NCBI GenBank assembly: GCA_900550745.1
Contig: URTO01000045.1
Span: forward strand, 1 to 9,927
Direction of reading: 5' to 3'
Length of the DNA stretch: 9,927 nt
Origin: an uncultured Desulfovibrio sp.
Lineage (GTDB): Bacteria > Desulfobacterota > Desulfovibrionia > Desulfovibrionales > Desulfovibrionaceae
In this document: positions 1 through 5,565 of the stretch, in pieces
Layout: each line of letters starts with the position of its first letter
Numbering within the stretch: the stretch's first letter is position 1
Program-made: the position numbers and the translations under genes
The notes under the pieces: model-generated
The model's input: the letters and a program-made list of their open reading frames with translations, nothing else
Told to the model about the DNA's origin: nothing
Database searches by the model: none

Positions 1-58
1 GAAAGTTTTGGGAGGGAAGGGGTGGGTTTTGGGGAGGGGAAGGGAACCCTTTTCCAAA
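1..58. repeat. Left arm and tail of GC-rich hairpin repeat downstream of eutL
   Basis: Positions 29-52 are a perfect 24-nt reverse complement of 227-250, so the two blocks form the arms of one long purine/pyrimidine hairpin (core GGGGAAGGGAACCC). They are now held apart by the MITE-like insertion at 59-220. Positions 1-28, read on the minus strand after the arm, give a CCCA-rich tail ending in CCCAAAACTTTC. That tail resembles the one following the trpC hairpin (7966-8003), so both probably belong to one intergenic repeat family. The hairpin lies just past the eutL stop and may once have ended eutL transcription. No gene is supported here. Confidence 0.7.
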
Positions 59-220
59 GGCTCTGTTAGAGTTTGTGGTTGTTTCATCTCCACAGTGCGG
101 TGAAAATACAGCCTTTTTCTTCGGTTTTCCCCTTGGCGGGATCCACGGCTAAGGCATTTTGTCGGTTATCTCTTTGGAACTTCAAGGAAAAAAGCATCAA
201 CCATTTTCTATGACACAGCC
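59..220 (-). mobile_element. MITE-like element, left copy (inverted relative to right copy)
   Basis: This 162-bp block is the reverse complement of 954-1114, at close to 90% identity by eye with one small indel. It includes a 32-nt perfect match (180-211 against 963-994). Its ends are imperfect inverted repeats: GGCTCTGTTAGAG at 59 and, from the other end, GGCTGTGTCATAG at 220, with 16 of 23 positions matching. Flanking octamers TTTCCAAA (51-58) and TTCCCCAA (221-228) agree at 6 of 8 positions and may be a decayed target duplication. It encodes no transposase, so it would need one in trans. It sits in the loop of the hairpin formed by 29-52 and 227-250. Confidence 0.75.
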
Positions 221-226
221 TTCCCC

Positions 227-250
227 AAAGGGTTCCCTTCCCCTCCCCAA
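227..250. repeat. Right arm of the interrupted GC-rich hairpin
   Basis: Perfect reverse complement of 29-52, lying 9 nt past the eutL stop codon on the minus strand. Removing the MITE and either flanking octamer joins the arms into an uninterrupted palindrome: CCCTTTT-CC-AAAAGGG with the left octamer kept, or CCCTTT-CCCC-AAAGGG with the right one. The hairpin therefore predates the insertion. Confidence 0.75.
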
Positions 251-259
251 TCTCAAAAA

Positions 260-919
260 TCAAATTCTTTCCAATGGACTGGCGGCAACGCCGAGCACGG
301 CTTCGGTGAACGCCTGACACGCCGCCTGACACGCCGCCTGATCCCCGGCAAGCCAGCCGCCGGAAAAGTTGGTCTCAGACGGCGGCGGGAAATGCTTCAC
401 CAGACGGACATCCGCAGCCTTCAGCGCCGCATCCAAGCCAAAGGTAGCCTCCAGCGGCGGCGCAATGAGCCATGCCAGCGCCGTGCCGACCGGAATCCCG
501 GCCTGCCCCGCAACATACGTGCCGCAAGAGGAAACCAGATGCGACAAAAAGATCAGTTTCCCTTCCGGATCCGCCGTCAGGAACGAAACGCGGTTCTGGG
601 CGTAATCCACGGCGATGCGCAGCCCCTCTTCGGCATCACCGGGCGTCTCCGCGGCAAGGATCCCTATGAATTCGCCGGAATAAGGCCCGGAGGCATGGGC
701 CGCCCCGCCATAAAAGGAACTGGCGTAGACGACATCCACGGCGGCCTTTTTGGTCGCTTCGTCGATGGCTATGTAACTTACATCATCGCTGTCGGCGGTG
801 AACATGGCGAGCGCACGGTGGCGCGGCTCAAGCCTGAGGGCCGCAGCCAACCCCGGATCGACCGAAGGGATAATCCGGCTGGCGAGCACTCGGACTGGAA
901 CGGGTTGCAACACTTTCAT
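260..919 (-). CDS. eutL: Ethanolamine microcompartment shell protein EutL
   Basis: EutL forms pseudohexameric (trimeric, tandem BMC-domain) tiles in the shell of the ethanolamine-utilisation microcompartment and is thought to have a gated central pore. The product is 219 residues, the same length as enterobacterial EutL as I recall it. It shows family signatures: FTADSDDVSYIAIDEATKKA near residues 40-59, the stretch around VVYASSFYGGAAH (63-75), IAPPLEATFGLDAALK (about 152-167), and PPPSETNFSGGWL followed by QAACQAACQAF near the C-terminus. ATG is at 919-917 with only a weak purine-rich site (AAGAAGAGAA) upstream. It follows eutB-eutC in the enteric order but lies 296 nt from eutC, with a MITE between them and another after its stop. 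It may therefore be expressed by read-through or from its own promoter. Confidence 0.95.
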   Translation of the reverse strand: MKVLQPVPVRVLASRIIPSVDPGLAAALRLEPRHRALAMFTADSDDVSYIAIDEATKKAAVDVVYASSFYGGAAHASGPYSGEFIGILAAETPGDAEEGLRIAVDYAQNRVSFLTADPEGKLIFLSHLVSSCGTYVAGQAGIPVGTALAWLIAPPLEATFGLDAALKAADVRLVKHFPPPSETNFSGGWLAGDQAACQAACQAFTEAVLGVAASPLERI

Positions 920-945
920 CGGCGTTCTCTTCTTGCGTCTTGTGT

Positions 946-953
946 ATCAAAAA
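946..953. repeat. 8-bp target-site duplication, left side
   Basis: ATCAAAAA immediately precedes the GGCT end of the element at 954 and is repeated exactly at 1115-1122 after its AGCC end. The match is exactly 8 bp; the next bases on each side differ. Confidence 0.8.
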
Positions 954-1114
954 GGCTGTGTTATAGAAAATGGTTGATGCTTTTTTCCTTGAAGCTCCAA
1001 AGGGATAACCGGCAAAGTGCCTTATCCGTAGCTCCCGCCAAGAGGAAAACTGGAGAAAAAGGCTGTATTTTCAATGTACTGTGGAGATGAAACAACCATA
1101 AATACAACAGAGCC
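954..1114 (+). mobile_element. MITE-like element, right copy, with perfect 8-bp target duplication
   Basis: A 161-bp non-coding element between eutC and eutL. The ends are imperfect inverted repeats: 954-976 begins GGCTGTGTTATAG and the reverse complement of 1093-1114 begins GGCTCTGTTGTATT; both arms end in ATGGTTG. It is flanked on both sides by ATCAAAAA. Ends of this form, 8-bp duplications, small size and no transposase fit a MITE mobilised by a DDE-type insertion sequence; ISL3 and IS1595 both make 8-bp duplications, but I cannot assign the family. A motif AAAAAGGCTGT occurs twice, at about 949 and 1055. The element starts 34 nt upstream of the eutL start codon and so may alter its expression. 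Confidence 0.85.
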
Positions 1115-1122
1115 ATCAAAAA
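1115..1122. repeat. 8-bp target-site duplication, right side
   Basis: Exact copy of ATCAAAAA at 946-953, directly following the AGCC terminus of the element. The remaining sequence to the eutC stop (1123-1215) holds no gene I can support and no strong terminator. A 5-bp inverted repeat (CGAGG/CCTCG near 1164-1180) is too weak to call. Confidence 0.8.
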
Positions 1123-1215
1123 ACCTATTTTATCAGCATATCACCGGTTCTTGCGGAATCCGCCGAGGCACGAATCCTCGCCGCAGCTTTCCCATGCAGG
1201 CTTCCGGCGTGACAT

Positions 1216-2190
1216 TTAACCGGAAAAACCGGGATTAAGCGCCTTGTTCAGCGCTATGCCGCTGGCCTTGTGCCGCATCATCTGGCGTACAAGGTCAACG
1301 ATAACCGCGGCGGCCTCCACAGGCGGCGTACCTTCGCGGTGGATGTTGGAAATGACCGAGCGATCCGACTCCAGCGTCGCCGCCGTGGGGCGGTACACGG
1401 CGTAACAGCTCATGCTTTCCGATTGCCCCAAACCGGGCCGCTCGCCCACGAGCATCAGCACCACGTCGCATCCCACCGCCTCACCAAGCCGATCCTCGGC
1501 CTTGACCCGCCCGTAACGCAGGAACAGCGGATCGCCCACCGTGAACCCGGCCTGCCTCAGGCCATTGGTCAGCGGGGGCACGATTTCATCCGCATTGGCA
1601 AGCACGGCGTCCGTGCTCAGGCCGTCGGACAGCACGATCAGCACCTGCGGAGCGGGCCGGTAATGCTCCCGCACCGTTTGCAGGGACGCCTCCGAGAGTA
1701 CGCGCCCCAAATCCGGGCGCGTCAGATAGGTATCCTTGTCTTCCACCAACGTCTGAACCGCCAACATCCCGCGCCGGTGCAGCCATTCCTCCGGGACTTC
1801 ACGGAAAACCGTTCCCTTAGACCGGGCATGATCCGCGAGGAAACGCAGGTAGGCCGTAGTTGAAGGCCGCGTTCCATACGCGCCGCCCCCAATCCGGGCC
1901 CCGGTACTTTGCATGAACTCCTGCAACACTTCGGGATTGTGCGGCTCTTTCACCCCGCAAGGCTTGCGGAAGGCGGGGCCGCCCAGATCCTCCAGCGATG
2001 CGCCCGTGTCGGCATCACCGGTTGCCGCCCAAAGTTCCGGCGCTGCCCCCAAACCGCCCGCGGCTCCATCCCCTACCGGGATTGTGGGAGCCATTCCATC
2101 ATCAGCAGCGGAAGGCGCAGGGGATGCCTGTTTCGTTTTCAGGGCATCCAGCACGGACGCCACCAGCGCGCGAATTTCCTGTTCCTGCAT
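1216..2190 (-). CDS. eutC: Ethanolamine ammonia-lyase small subunit EutC
   Basis: EutC is the small subunit of adenosylcobalamin-dependent ethanolamine ammonia-lyase, which splits ethanolamine into acetaldehyde and ammonia inside the Eut microcompartment. The 324-residue product has the family core from about residue 85: GARIGGGAYGTRPSTTAYL (97-115), the stretch from FLADHAR to FREVPEEWL (117-137), VLIVLSDGLSTDAV (183-196), and VGERPGLGQSESMSCYAVYRP (248-268). Residues 1-21 form a short amphipathic segment (start MQEQEIRALVASVLDAL) resembling microcompartment-targeting peptides. It is joined by a 50-residue Ala/Gly/Pro-rich linker, which makes the protein somewhat longer than the roughly 295-residue enteric form. 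ATG lies 9 nt after the eutB stop, with AGGGGAA overlapping that stop as ribosome binding site, so the two subunits are probably co-translated. Confidence 0.96.
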   Translation of the reverse strand: MQEQEIRALVASVLDALKTKQASPAPSAADDGMAPTIPVGDGAAGGLGAAPELWAATGDADTGASLEDLGGPAFRKPCGVKEPHNPEVLQEFMQSTGARIGGGAYGTRPSTTAYLRFLADHARSKGTVFREVPEEWLHRRGMLAVQTLVEDKDTYLTRPDLGRVLSEASLQTVREHYRPAPQVLIVLSDGLSTDAVLANADEIVPPLTNGLRQAGFTVGDPLFLRYGRVKAEDRLGEAVGCDVVLMLVGERPGLGQSESMSCYAVYRPTAATLESDRSVISNIHREGTPPVEAAAVIVDLVRQMMRHKASGIALNKALNPGFSG

Positions 2191-2199
2191 GGCGTTCCC

Positions 2200-3561
2200 C
2201 TAAAAGAAAATGGAGGCATCCCCGGCGCGGGAGGTGAGACAGCCGTTTTCCATGATCCCGTGCCGTTCCAGCCACTGCTCGAACTCCGGCGCGGGCCGCA
2301 GGTTGAGCAACTGGCGCACGGTGGCGATGTCATGGAAAGAGTTGGTCTGGTAATTCAACATGATGTCGTCGCCCATCGGCAGGGAGATGATGAAGTTCAC
2401 GCCCGCGGCCGCCAGCAGGATCATGAGGTTCTCGTTGGAGTTCTGGTCGGTGTCGGCATGGTTCGTATAGCAGCAGTCGCAGCCCATCGGCAGGCCGTGC
2501 AGCTTGCCCATGAAATGGTCTTCAAGCCCGGCCCGGATGATCTGCTGATGGTTGTACAGGTATTCCGGGCCGATGAACCCGACCACCGTATTGACCATGA
2601 ACGGCTGGTAGCGGCGGGCCAGCCCGTAACAGCGGGCCTCCATCGTCACCTGATCACAGCCGTAGTGCGCGTCCGCCGACAGCGCGGAGCCCTGCCCCGT
2701 CTCGAAATACATGACGTTGGGGCCGGTGGCCTGACAGTAATGCCGCGCGAGATCATACGCCTCATCAAGCAGGCCGGTGGTCACGCCGAATTCGCGCAGT
2801 CCCTTTTCGCTGCCCGCGATGCTCTGGAAGATCATGCCCGCGTTGGCACCCTGCCGGATGGCTTCCATCTGCGTGGTGACGTGGGCCAGCACGCAGTTCT
2901 GGGTGGGGATCTGGTGGCGTTCGATGATCTCCCACAGGGCATTGAGCATGGCCTTGGTGTTCTCCACCGTATCCGTCACCGGATTGATGCCGATGACCGC
3001 ATCCCCCGCGCCGTAAGACAGCCCCTCATACACCTGCGCCACGATGGACGGGATCTCATCCCGCGTGTCGTTGGGCTGAAGCCGTGAGGAGAAATGCCCC
3101 GGCAGCCCTACGGTATTGTTGGAACGCACGACCACGGGCATTTTCTTCGCCGCGAAAATGAGATCGGCGTTGGACATGATCTTGGATACGGCGGCGGCCA
3201 TTTCCGAGGTGAGCCCCTTGCGGACGCGCTCAATGGCGGCGGAAGAGGTACGCCCGTCCAGCAGAAATTCCCGGAATTCCCCGACCGACCAGTTTTTGAT
3301 GCTCTCGTAGACCGGCGTGTGCACGGCATCCTGAATGATGCGCGTCACGGCGTCGTCTTCATAAGGGACTACGGGATGCTCACGCAGGTCGCCAAGCGTC
3401 AGCTCGCTGAGCACCTGCTTGGCGGCGACGCGTTCCCGCATGGAGGAGGCGGCGACGCCCGCCAGCACATCGCCGGAGCGCAGCTCCCCCGCCTTGTTCA
3501 GCACGTCCCGAACCGAATCGAAGCGGTAGGTTTCGCCAAAAAGAGTCGTTTTCAGTTTCAC
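2200..3561 (-). CDS. eutB: Ethanolamine ammonia-lyase large subunit EutB
   Basis: EutB is the catalytic subunit of adenosylcobalamin-dependent ethanolamine ammonia-lyase and binds both substrate and cofactor. At 453 residues it matches the enteric protein in length and nearly collinearly, starting MKLKTTLFGE and ending in RAGDASIFF. Residues known in E. coli EutB to contact ethanolamine are present at the same numbers: Arg160 and Gln162 (in SSRLQPND), Asn193 (GINPVTD), Glu287 (YFETGQGSALSA) and Asp362 (MGCDCCYTNHAD). The start codon is GTG (3561-3559), preceded by GAGGGG at a tight 4-nt spacing; homology to the enteric N-terminus fixes this choice. It is the first gene of the visible eut block and is divergent from the trp operon. 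Confidence 0.98.
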   Translation of the reverse strand: MKLKTTLFGETYRFDSVRDVLNKAGELRSGDVLAGVAASSMRERVAAKQVLSELTLGDLREHPVVPYEDDAVTRIIQDAVHTPVYESIKNWSVGEFREFLLDGRTSSAAIERVRKGLTSEMAAAVSKIMSNADLIFAAKKMPVVVRSNNTVGLPGHFSSRLQPNDTRDEIPSIVAQVYEGLSYGAGDAVIGINPVTDTVENTKAMLNALWEIIERHQIPTQNCVLAHVTTQMEAIRQGANAGMIFQSIAGSEKGLREFGVTTGLLDEAYDLARHYCQATGPNVMYFETGQGSALSADAHYGCDQVTMEARCYGLARRYQPFMVNTVVGFIGPEYLYNHQQIIRAGLEDHFMGKLHGLPMGCDCCYTNHADTDQNSNENLMILLAAAGVNFIISLPMGDDIMLNYQTNSFHDIATVRQLLNLRPAPEFEQWLERHGIMENGCLTSRAGDASIFF

Positions 3562-3600
3562 GGTGCCCCTCAGACAGACAATCTCTCATACGAAAAAAGA

Positions 3601-3629
3601 AGCCTAGCCGCAGGAGGAATCGGCGTCAA
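3601..3629 (-). promoter_or_regulatory. Possible eutB promoter
   Basis: On the minus strand, TTGACG (3629-3624) is followed after 17 nt by TAGGCT (3606-3601), 39 nt upstream of the eutB start. The -35 matches the sigma-70 consensus at 5 of 6 positions and the -10 at only 3 of 6. A second TTGACA at 3645-3640 has no good -10 partner. Tentative. Confidence 0.3.
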
Positions 3630-3859
3630 GGCTACGGCATGTCAAACATTCCGCCTGACCGGATTCCATACCGTTTTTTCCTTTTCAGGACACGAAACCG
3701 TCACAAATTCGGGGTAGAAGATGCTTCATGGGCTTAAGCCCGCATGTTTCGCGCTGCGGCAAAAGGACGCCCCAGCCGTATCCGCGCAAGGATGCCGCAT
3801 CCCATTTTCCCGGATCGGAAACGCCCTTTCCGGGAAAAAGAAAGTATGCCCGTGAGGGA
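3630..3859. other. Divergent eut/trp intergenic region with two palindromes
   Basis: No gene is supported in this stretch. It holds a perfect 12-bp palindrome, GGGCTTAAGCCC, at 3730-3741. It also holds a 9-bp inverted repeat, TTTTCCCGG (3805-3813) against CCGGGAAAA (3830-3838), with a 16-nt spacer ending 21 nt upstream of the trp -35 box. Neither has a following T-run, so they are not intrinsic terminators. They could be protein-binding sites or remnants, with no direct evidence for either. Confidence 0.4.
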
Positions 3860-3888
3860 TTGACAACTCGCCGGGTTCGCAGTAGTTT
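3860..3888 (+). promoter_or_regulatory. trp operon promoter
   Basis: TTGACA (3860-3865, a perfect -35 consensus) is separated by 17 bp from TAGTTT (3883-3888, 3 of 6 to the -10 consensus). Transcription would begin near 3895, about 47 nt before the leader peptide ATG. A perfect -35, ideal spacing and a weak -10 are reasonable for a repressible biosynthetic promoter. Confidence 0.65.
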
Positions 3889-3896
3889 TCAACTAC
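3882..3896. promoter_or_regulatory. Candidate repressor operator overlapping the trp -10 box
   Basis: GTAGTTTTCAACTAC is a perfect 6-bp inverted repeat with a 3-nt centre, lying across the -10 box and the predicted start site. Its half-site GTAGTT/AACTAC resembles the CTAGTT/AACTAG half-sites of the enteric TrpR operator, but the enteric centre has no spacer. The site could therefore bind a TrpR-like or unrelated regulator. The regulator gene is not in the window. Confidence 0.45.
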
Positions 3897-3941
3897 GTAT
3901 TCTTTTTCACATTAAACAATGCCTTTTTGAAGGATCAAACC

Positions 3942-4028
3942 ATGTCTAACGCTTCTTCCCTTTCCTTTACCGCTTATCGCTGGTGGTGGCGCGTCATCGA
4001 CGTGAGGGGGGGAGTGCGGCCTGTGTAA
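3942..4028 (+). CDS. trpL: trp operon leader peptide (three consecutive Trp codons)
   Basis: A 28-codon ORF that starts MSNASSLSF and contains AYRWWWRV, with TGG TGG TGG at 3981-3989, and ends in TAA at 4026. A strong ribosome binding site, GAAGGA (3929-3934), lies 7 nt upstream of the ATG. It sits between the trp promoter and a perfect intrinsic terminator, the arrangement of trp attenuation leaders. When charged tRNA-Trp is scarce, a ribosome would stall at codons 14-16 and leave 4019-4026 free to pair with the 5' arm of the terminator. When Trp is plentiful, the ribosome reaches the stop codon, covers that segment and lets the terminator form. The peptide needs no function of its own. It is not similar to E. 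coli TrpL beyond the tandem Trp codons and the following Arg. Confidence 0.9.
   Translation: MSNASSLSFTAYRWWWRVIDVRGGVRPV
3990..4004 (+). other. Small hairpin after the Trp codons, possible pause structure
   Basis: CGCGTC (3990-3995) can pair with GACGTG (3999-4004), 6 bp with one G-U and a 3-nt loop, immediately downstream of the Trp codons. By analogy with other attenuators it could slow polymerase so that the leader ribosome keeps pace. It is short, so this is tentative. Confidence 0.3.
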
Positions 4029-4065
4029 GGCCCGATCCGGCATTGCTGTATCCGTTCATACAGGC
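4019..4065 (+). promoter_or_regulatory. Possible trp antiterminator pairing
   Basis: GCCTGTGT (4019-4026) can pair with ATACAGGC (4058-4065), 8 bp including one G-U. The second strand overlaps the base of the terminator stem by two bases and abuts the rest, so the two folds compete. The first strand covers the last codons and stop of the leader ORF. It would be masked by a ribosome terminating there and exposed when the ribosome stalls at 3981-3989. A competing GGCC/GGCC pairing (4018-4021 with 4029-4032) could serve as the protective hairpin. Pairing was found by eye, with no energy calculation. Confidence 0.5.
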
Positions 4066-4094
4066 GCCATCCTCCCAAGGATGGCGCTTTTTTT
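4064..4094 (+). terminator. trp attenuator (intrinsic terminator)
   Basis: GCGCCATCCT (4064-4073) pairs perfectly over 10 bp with AGGATGGCGC (4078-4087) around the loop CCCA, followed by seven T residues (4088-4094). This is a strong factor-independent terminator, 35 nt after the leader stop and 28 nt before the trpE start. Confidence 0.92.
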
Positions 4095-4122
4095 GTACCC
4101 CAACCCCAAAAGGATCACCGAC

Positions 4123-5565
4123 ATGACAGCTTCCAAAACGCCCGCCGCCCCCGACGTCACCCTGCGCCAGAGCGCGCGGTGGCTCCCGGCGGATATGGAC
4201 ACCCCCATCAGCCTCTTCCTCGGTATGTGCCACGAACATCACGGCATTCTGCTGGAAAGCGCGGAGGTCGACGGGCGGTGGGGACGCTACAGCATTCTGG
4301 CCTGCGACTTCCTGCTTCAGGCCGCCTGCCGGGACGGGCTGCTGGCACTCGACACCAGCGACGACCGCCTGCGCCCCTTTGCCGCGCTCAACGGGATGCC
4401 CTTCACGGAAGGCCTGCGCGCGCTCATGCGCGGCCTGCACCTCGAAAGGCCCGAAGGCATCACGCTGCCGCCCATCACCCGCGCCCTGTACGGCTATTTC
4501 GGCTACGGCATGGCGAGCTTCTTCAACAAGAAGCTGGAAAACTGCCTGCCCCAAAAGGACGCCGACGCCAGCCTTGTCCTGCCGGGAACCGTGCTCGTGT
4601 TCGACCACCTGTACAACCGGCTGTGCCAGATCAGCCTCGGCGAACACCGGGACGTGAACGGCGCACGGACGCGGGAATGCGGCGCGGCCCTGCCCTTCAT
4701 CGGCGAAGATGCCGTGACCGCCACGCCGGGACGGGAAGGTTACATGAATGCCGTGAACAAAATCAAACAGATGCTTCGTCAGGGCGAGGCCATTCAGGTC
4801 GTTCCCTCCTGCCGGTTCAGCACGCCGTTCGAGGGGGACGCCTTCACCCTGTACCGCCGGATGCGCCGCTGCAACGCCTCGCCTTATATGTTTTTCATGG
4901 ATCTGCCGGGCATCACCCTGTTCGGTTCTTCCCCCGAAGTCATGATCCGGTGCGACGAAGGCAAGCTCCAGCTCTCCCCCATCGCCGGAACCCGCAAACG
5001 CGGGGCCGACGATCTCGAAGACGCCCGCCTCGCCGCCGAGCTGCAGGAAGATCCCAAGGAACGCGCCGAGCACGTCATGCTGGTGGATCTGGGCCGCAAC
5101 GACCTCGGGCGCATCGCCCGCCCCGGCACGGTCAGCGTGGAGCGGCTCATGGAAGTGGAACGTTTCTCCCACGTCATGCACCTGACCTCGCGGATCACGG
5201 CCCGGCTCCAGCCGGATCTCGACGCGCTGGACGTGCTGGCGGCGACCTTCCCGGCGGGTACGGTCAGCGGCGCGCCCAAGGTCCGGGCCATGGAAATCAT
5301 CGCGGAAACGGAACAGCTTCCGCGCGGCCCCTACGCGGGCTGCATCGGCTGGCTTGGGCTCGACGACGACAACGTCAGCCTTGATACCGGCATCACCATC
5401 CGCAGCATGTGGGTAAAGGACGGCAAACTCCATTGGCAGGCGGGCGGCGGCATCGTCTTTGATTCCGACCCCGCCGCCGAATGGAATGAAGTCTGCAACA
5501 AGTCAGCCATCATGCGTACCGTGCTCAACACCACCGGAGAAGACCATGTTCCTGCTCATCGATAA
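4123..5565 (+). CDS. trpE: Anthranilate synthase component I
   Basis: TrpE converts chorismate and ammonia to anthranilate, the first step of tryptophan synthesis, using ammonia delivered by the TrpG glutaminase. I start it at ATG 4123, preceded by AAAAGGA at 8 nt; the in-frame ATG at 4081 lies inside the terminator stem and is rejected. The 480-residue product has the tryptophan feedback-site motif LLES (43-46), PIAGTRKRG (286-294), ERAEHVMLVDLGRNDLGR (313-330), TFPAGTVSGAPKVRAMEII (375-393) and GGGIV (441-445), all typical of chorismate-binding enzymes. It should therefore be both attenuated and allosterically inhibited by tryptophan. Its last 20 nt overlap the start of trpGD, which favours balanced synthesis of the two subunits. 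Confidence 0.97.
   Translation: MTASKTPAAPDVTLRQSARWLPADMDTPISLFLGMCHEHHGILLESAEVDGRWGRYSILACDFLLQAACRDGLLALDTSDDRLRPFAALNGMPFTEGLRALMRGLHLERPEGITLPPITRALYGYFGYGMASFFNKKLENCLPQKDADASLVLPGTVLVFDHLYNRLCQISLGEHRDVNGARTRECGAALPFIGEDAVTATPGREGYMNAVNKIKQMLRQGEAIQVVPSCRFSTPFEGDAFTLYRRMRRCNASPYMFFMDLPGITLFGSSPEVMIRCDEGKLQLSPIAGTRKRGADDLEDARLAAELQEDPKERAEHVMLVDLGRNDLGRIARPGTVSVERLMEVERFSHVMHLTSRITARLQPDLDALDVLAATFPAGTVSGAPKVRAMEIIAETEQLPRGPYAGCIGWLGLDDDNVSLDTGITIRSMWVKDGKLHWQAGGGIVFDSDPAAEWNEVCNKSAIMRTVLNTTGEDHVPAHR

Noticed and set aside
311..340. Tandem 12-bp repeat CGCCTGACACGC in eutL
   Set aside because: It encodes QAACQAACQAF, which matches the repeated QAAC.AAC.AF pattern of enteric EutL as I recall it, so it is family sequence and not a recent expansion.
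392..1090. 232-residue plus-strand ORF over eutL and the right MITE
   Set aside because: It is antisense to eutL and then reads through the MITE. The similar C-terminal peptides at the two MITE copies only reflect the repeated DNA.
1909..3087. 392-residue plus-strand ORF opposite eutC and eutB
   Set aside because: Runs across both Eut genes in antisense. EutB and EutC are certain from conserved residues, so this is a shadow.
3728..3949. 73-residue plus-strand ORF upstream of the trp leader
   Set aside because: No ribosome binding site or recognisable domain; it crosses the trp promoter and overlaps the leader start in another frame.
4081..4122. Upstream in-frame ATG for trpE at 4081
   Set aside because: It lies inside the 3' arm of the attenuator and is followed by the T-run. 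ATG 4123 has its own ribosome binding site.
3994..5433. 479-residue minus-strand ORF opposite trpE
   Set aside because: Shadow of a GC-rich gene. The plus-strand frame encodes unmistakable TrpE motifs, while the antisense product is Arg/Gly/His-rich with no recognisable domain or ribosome binding site.
5459..5545. N-terminal extension of TrpG from 5459
   Set aside because: The 29 extra residues lie within the trpE coding region and have no family similarity. TrpG homology begins exactly at ATG 5546, which has a good ribosome binding site.
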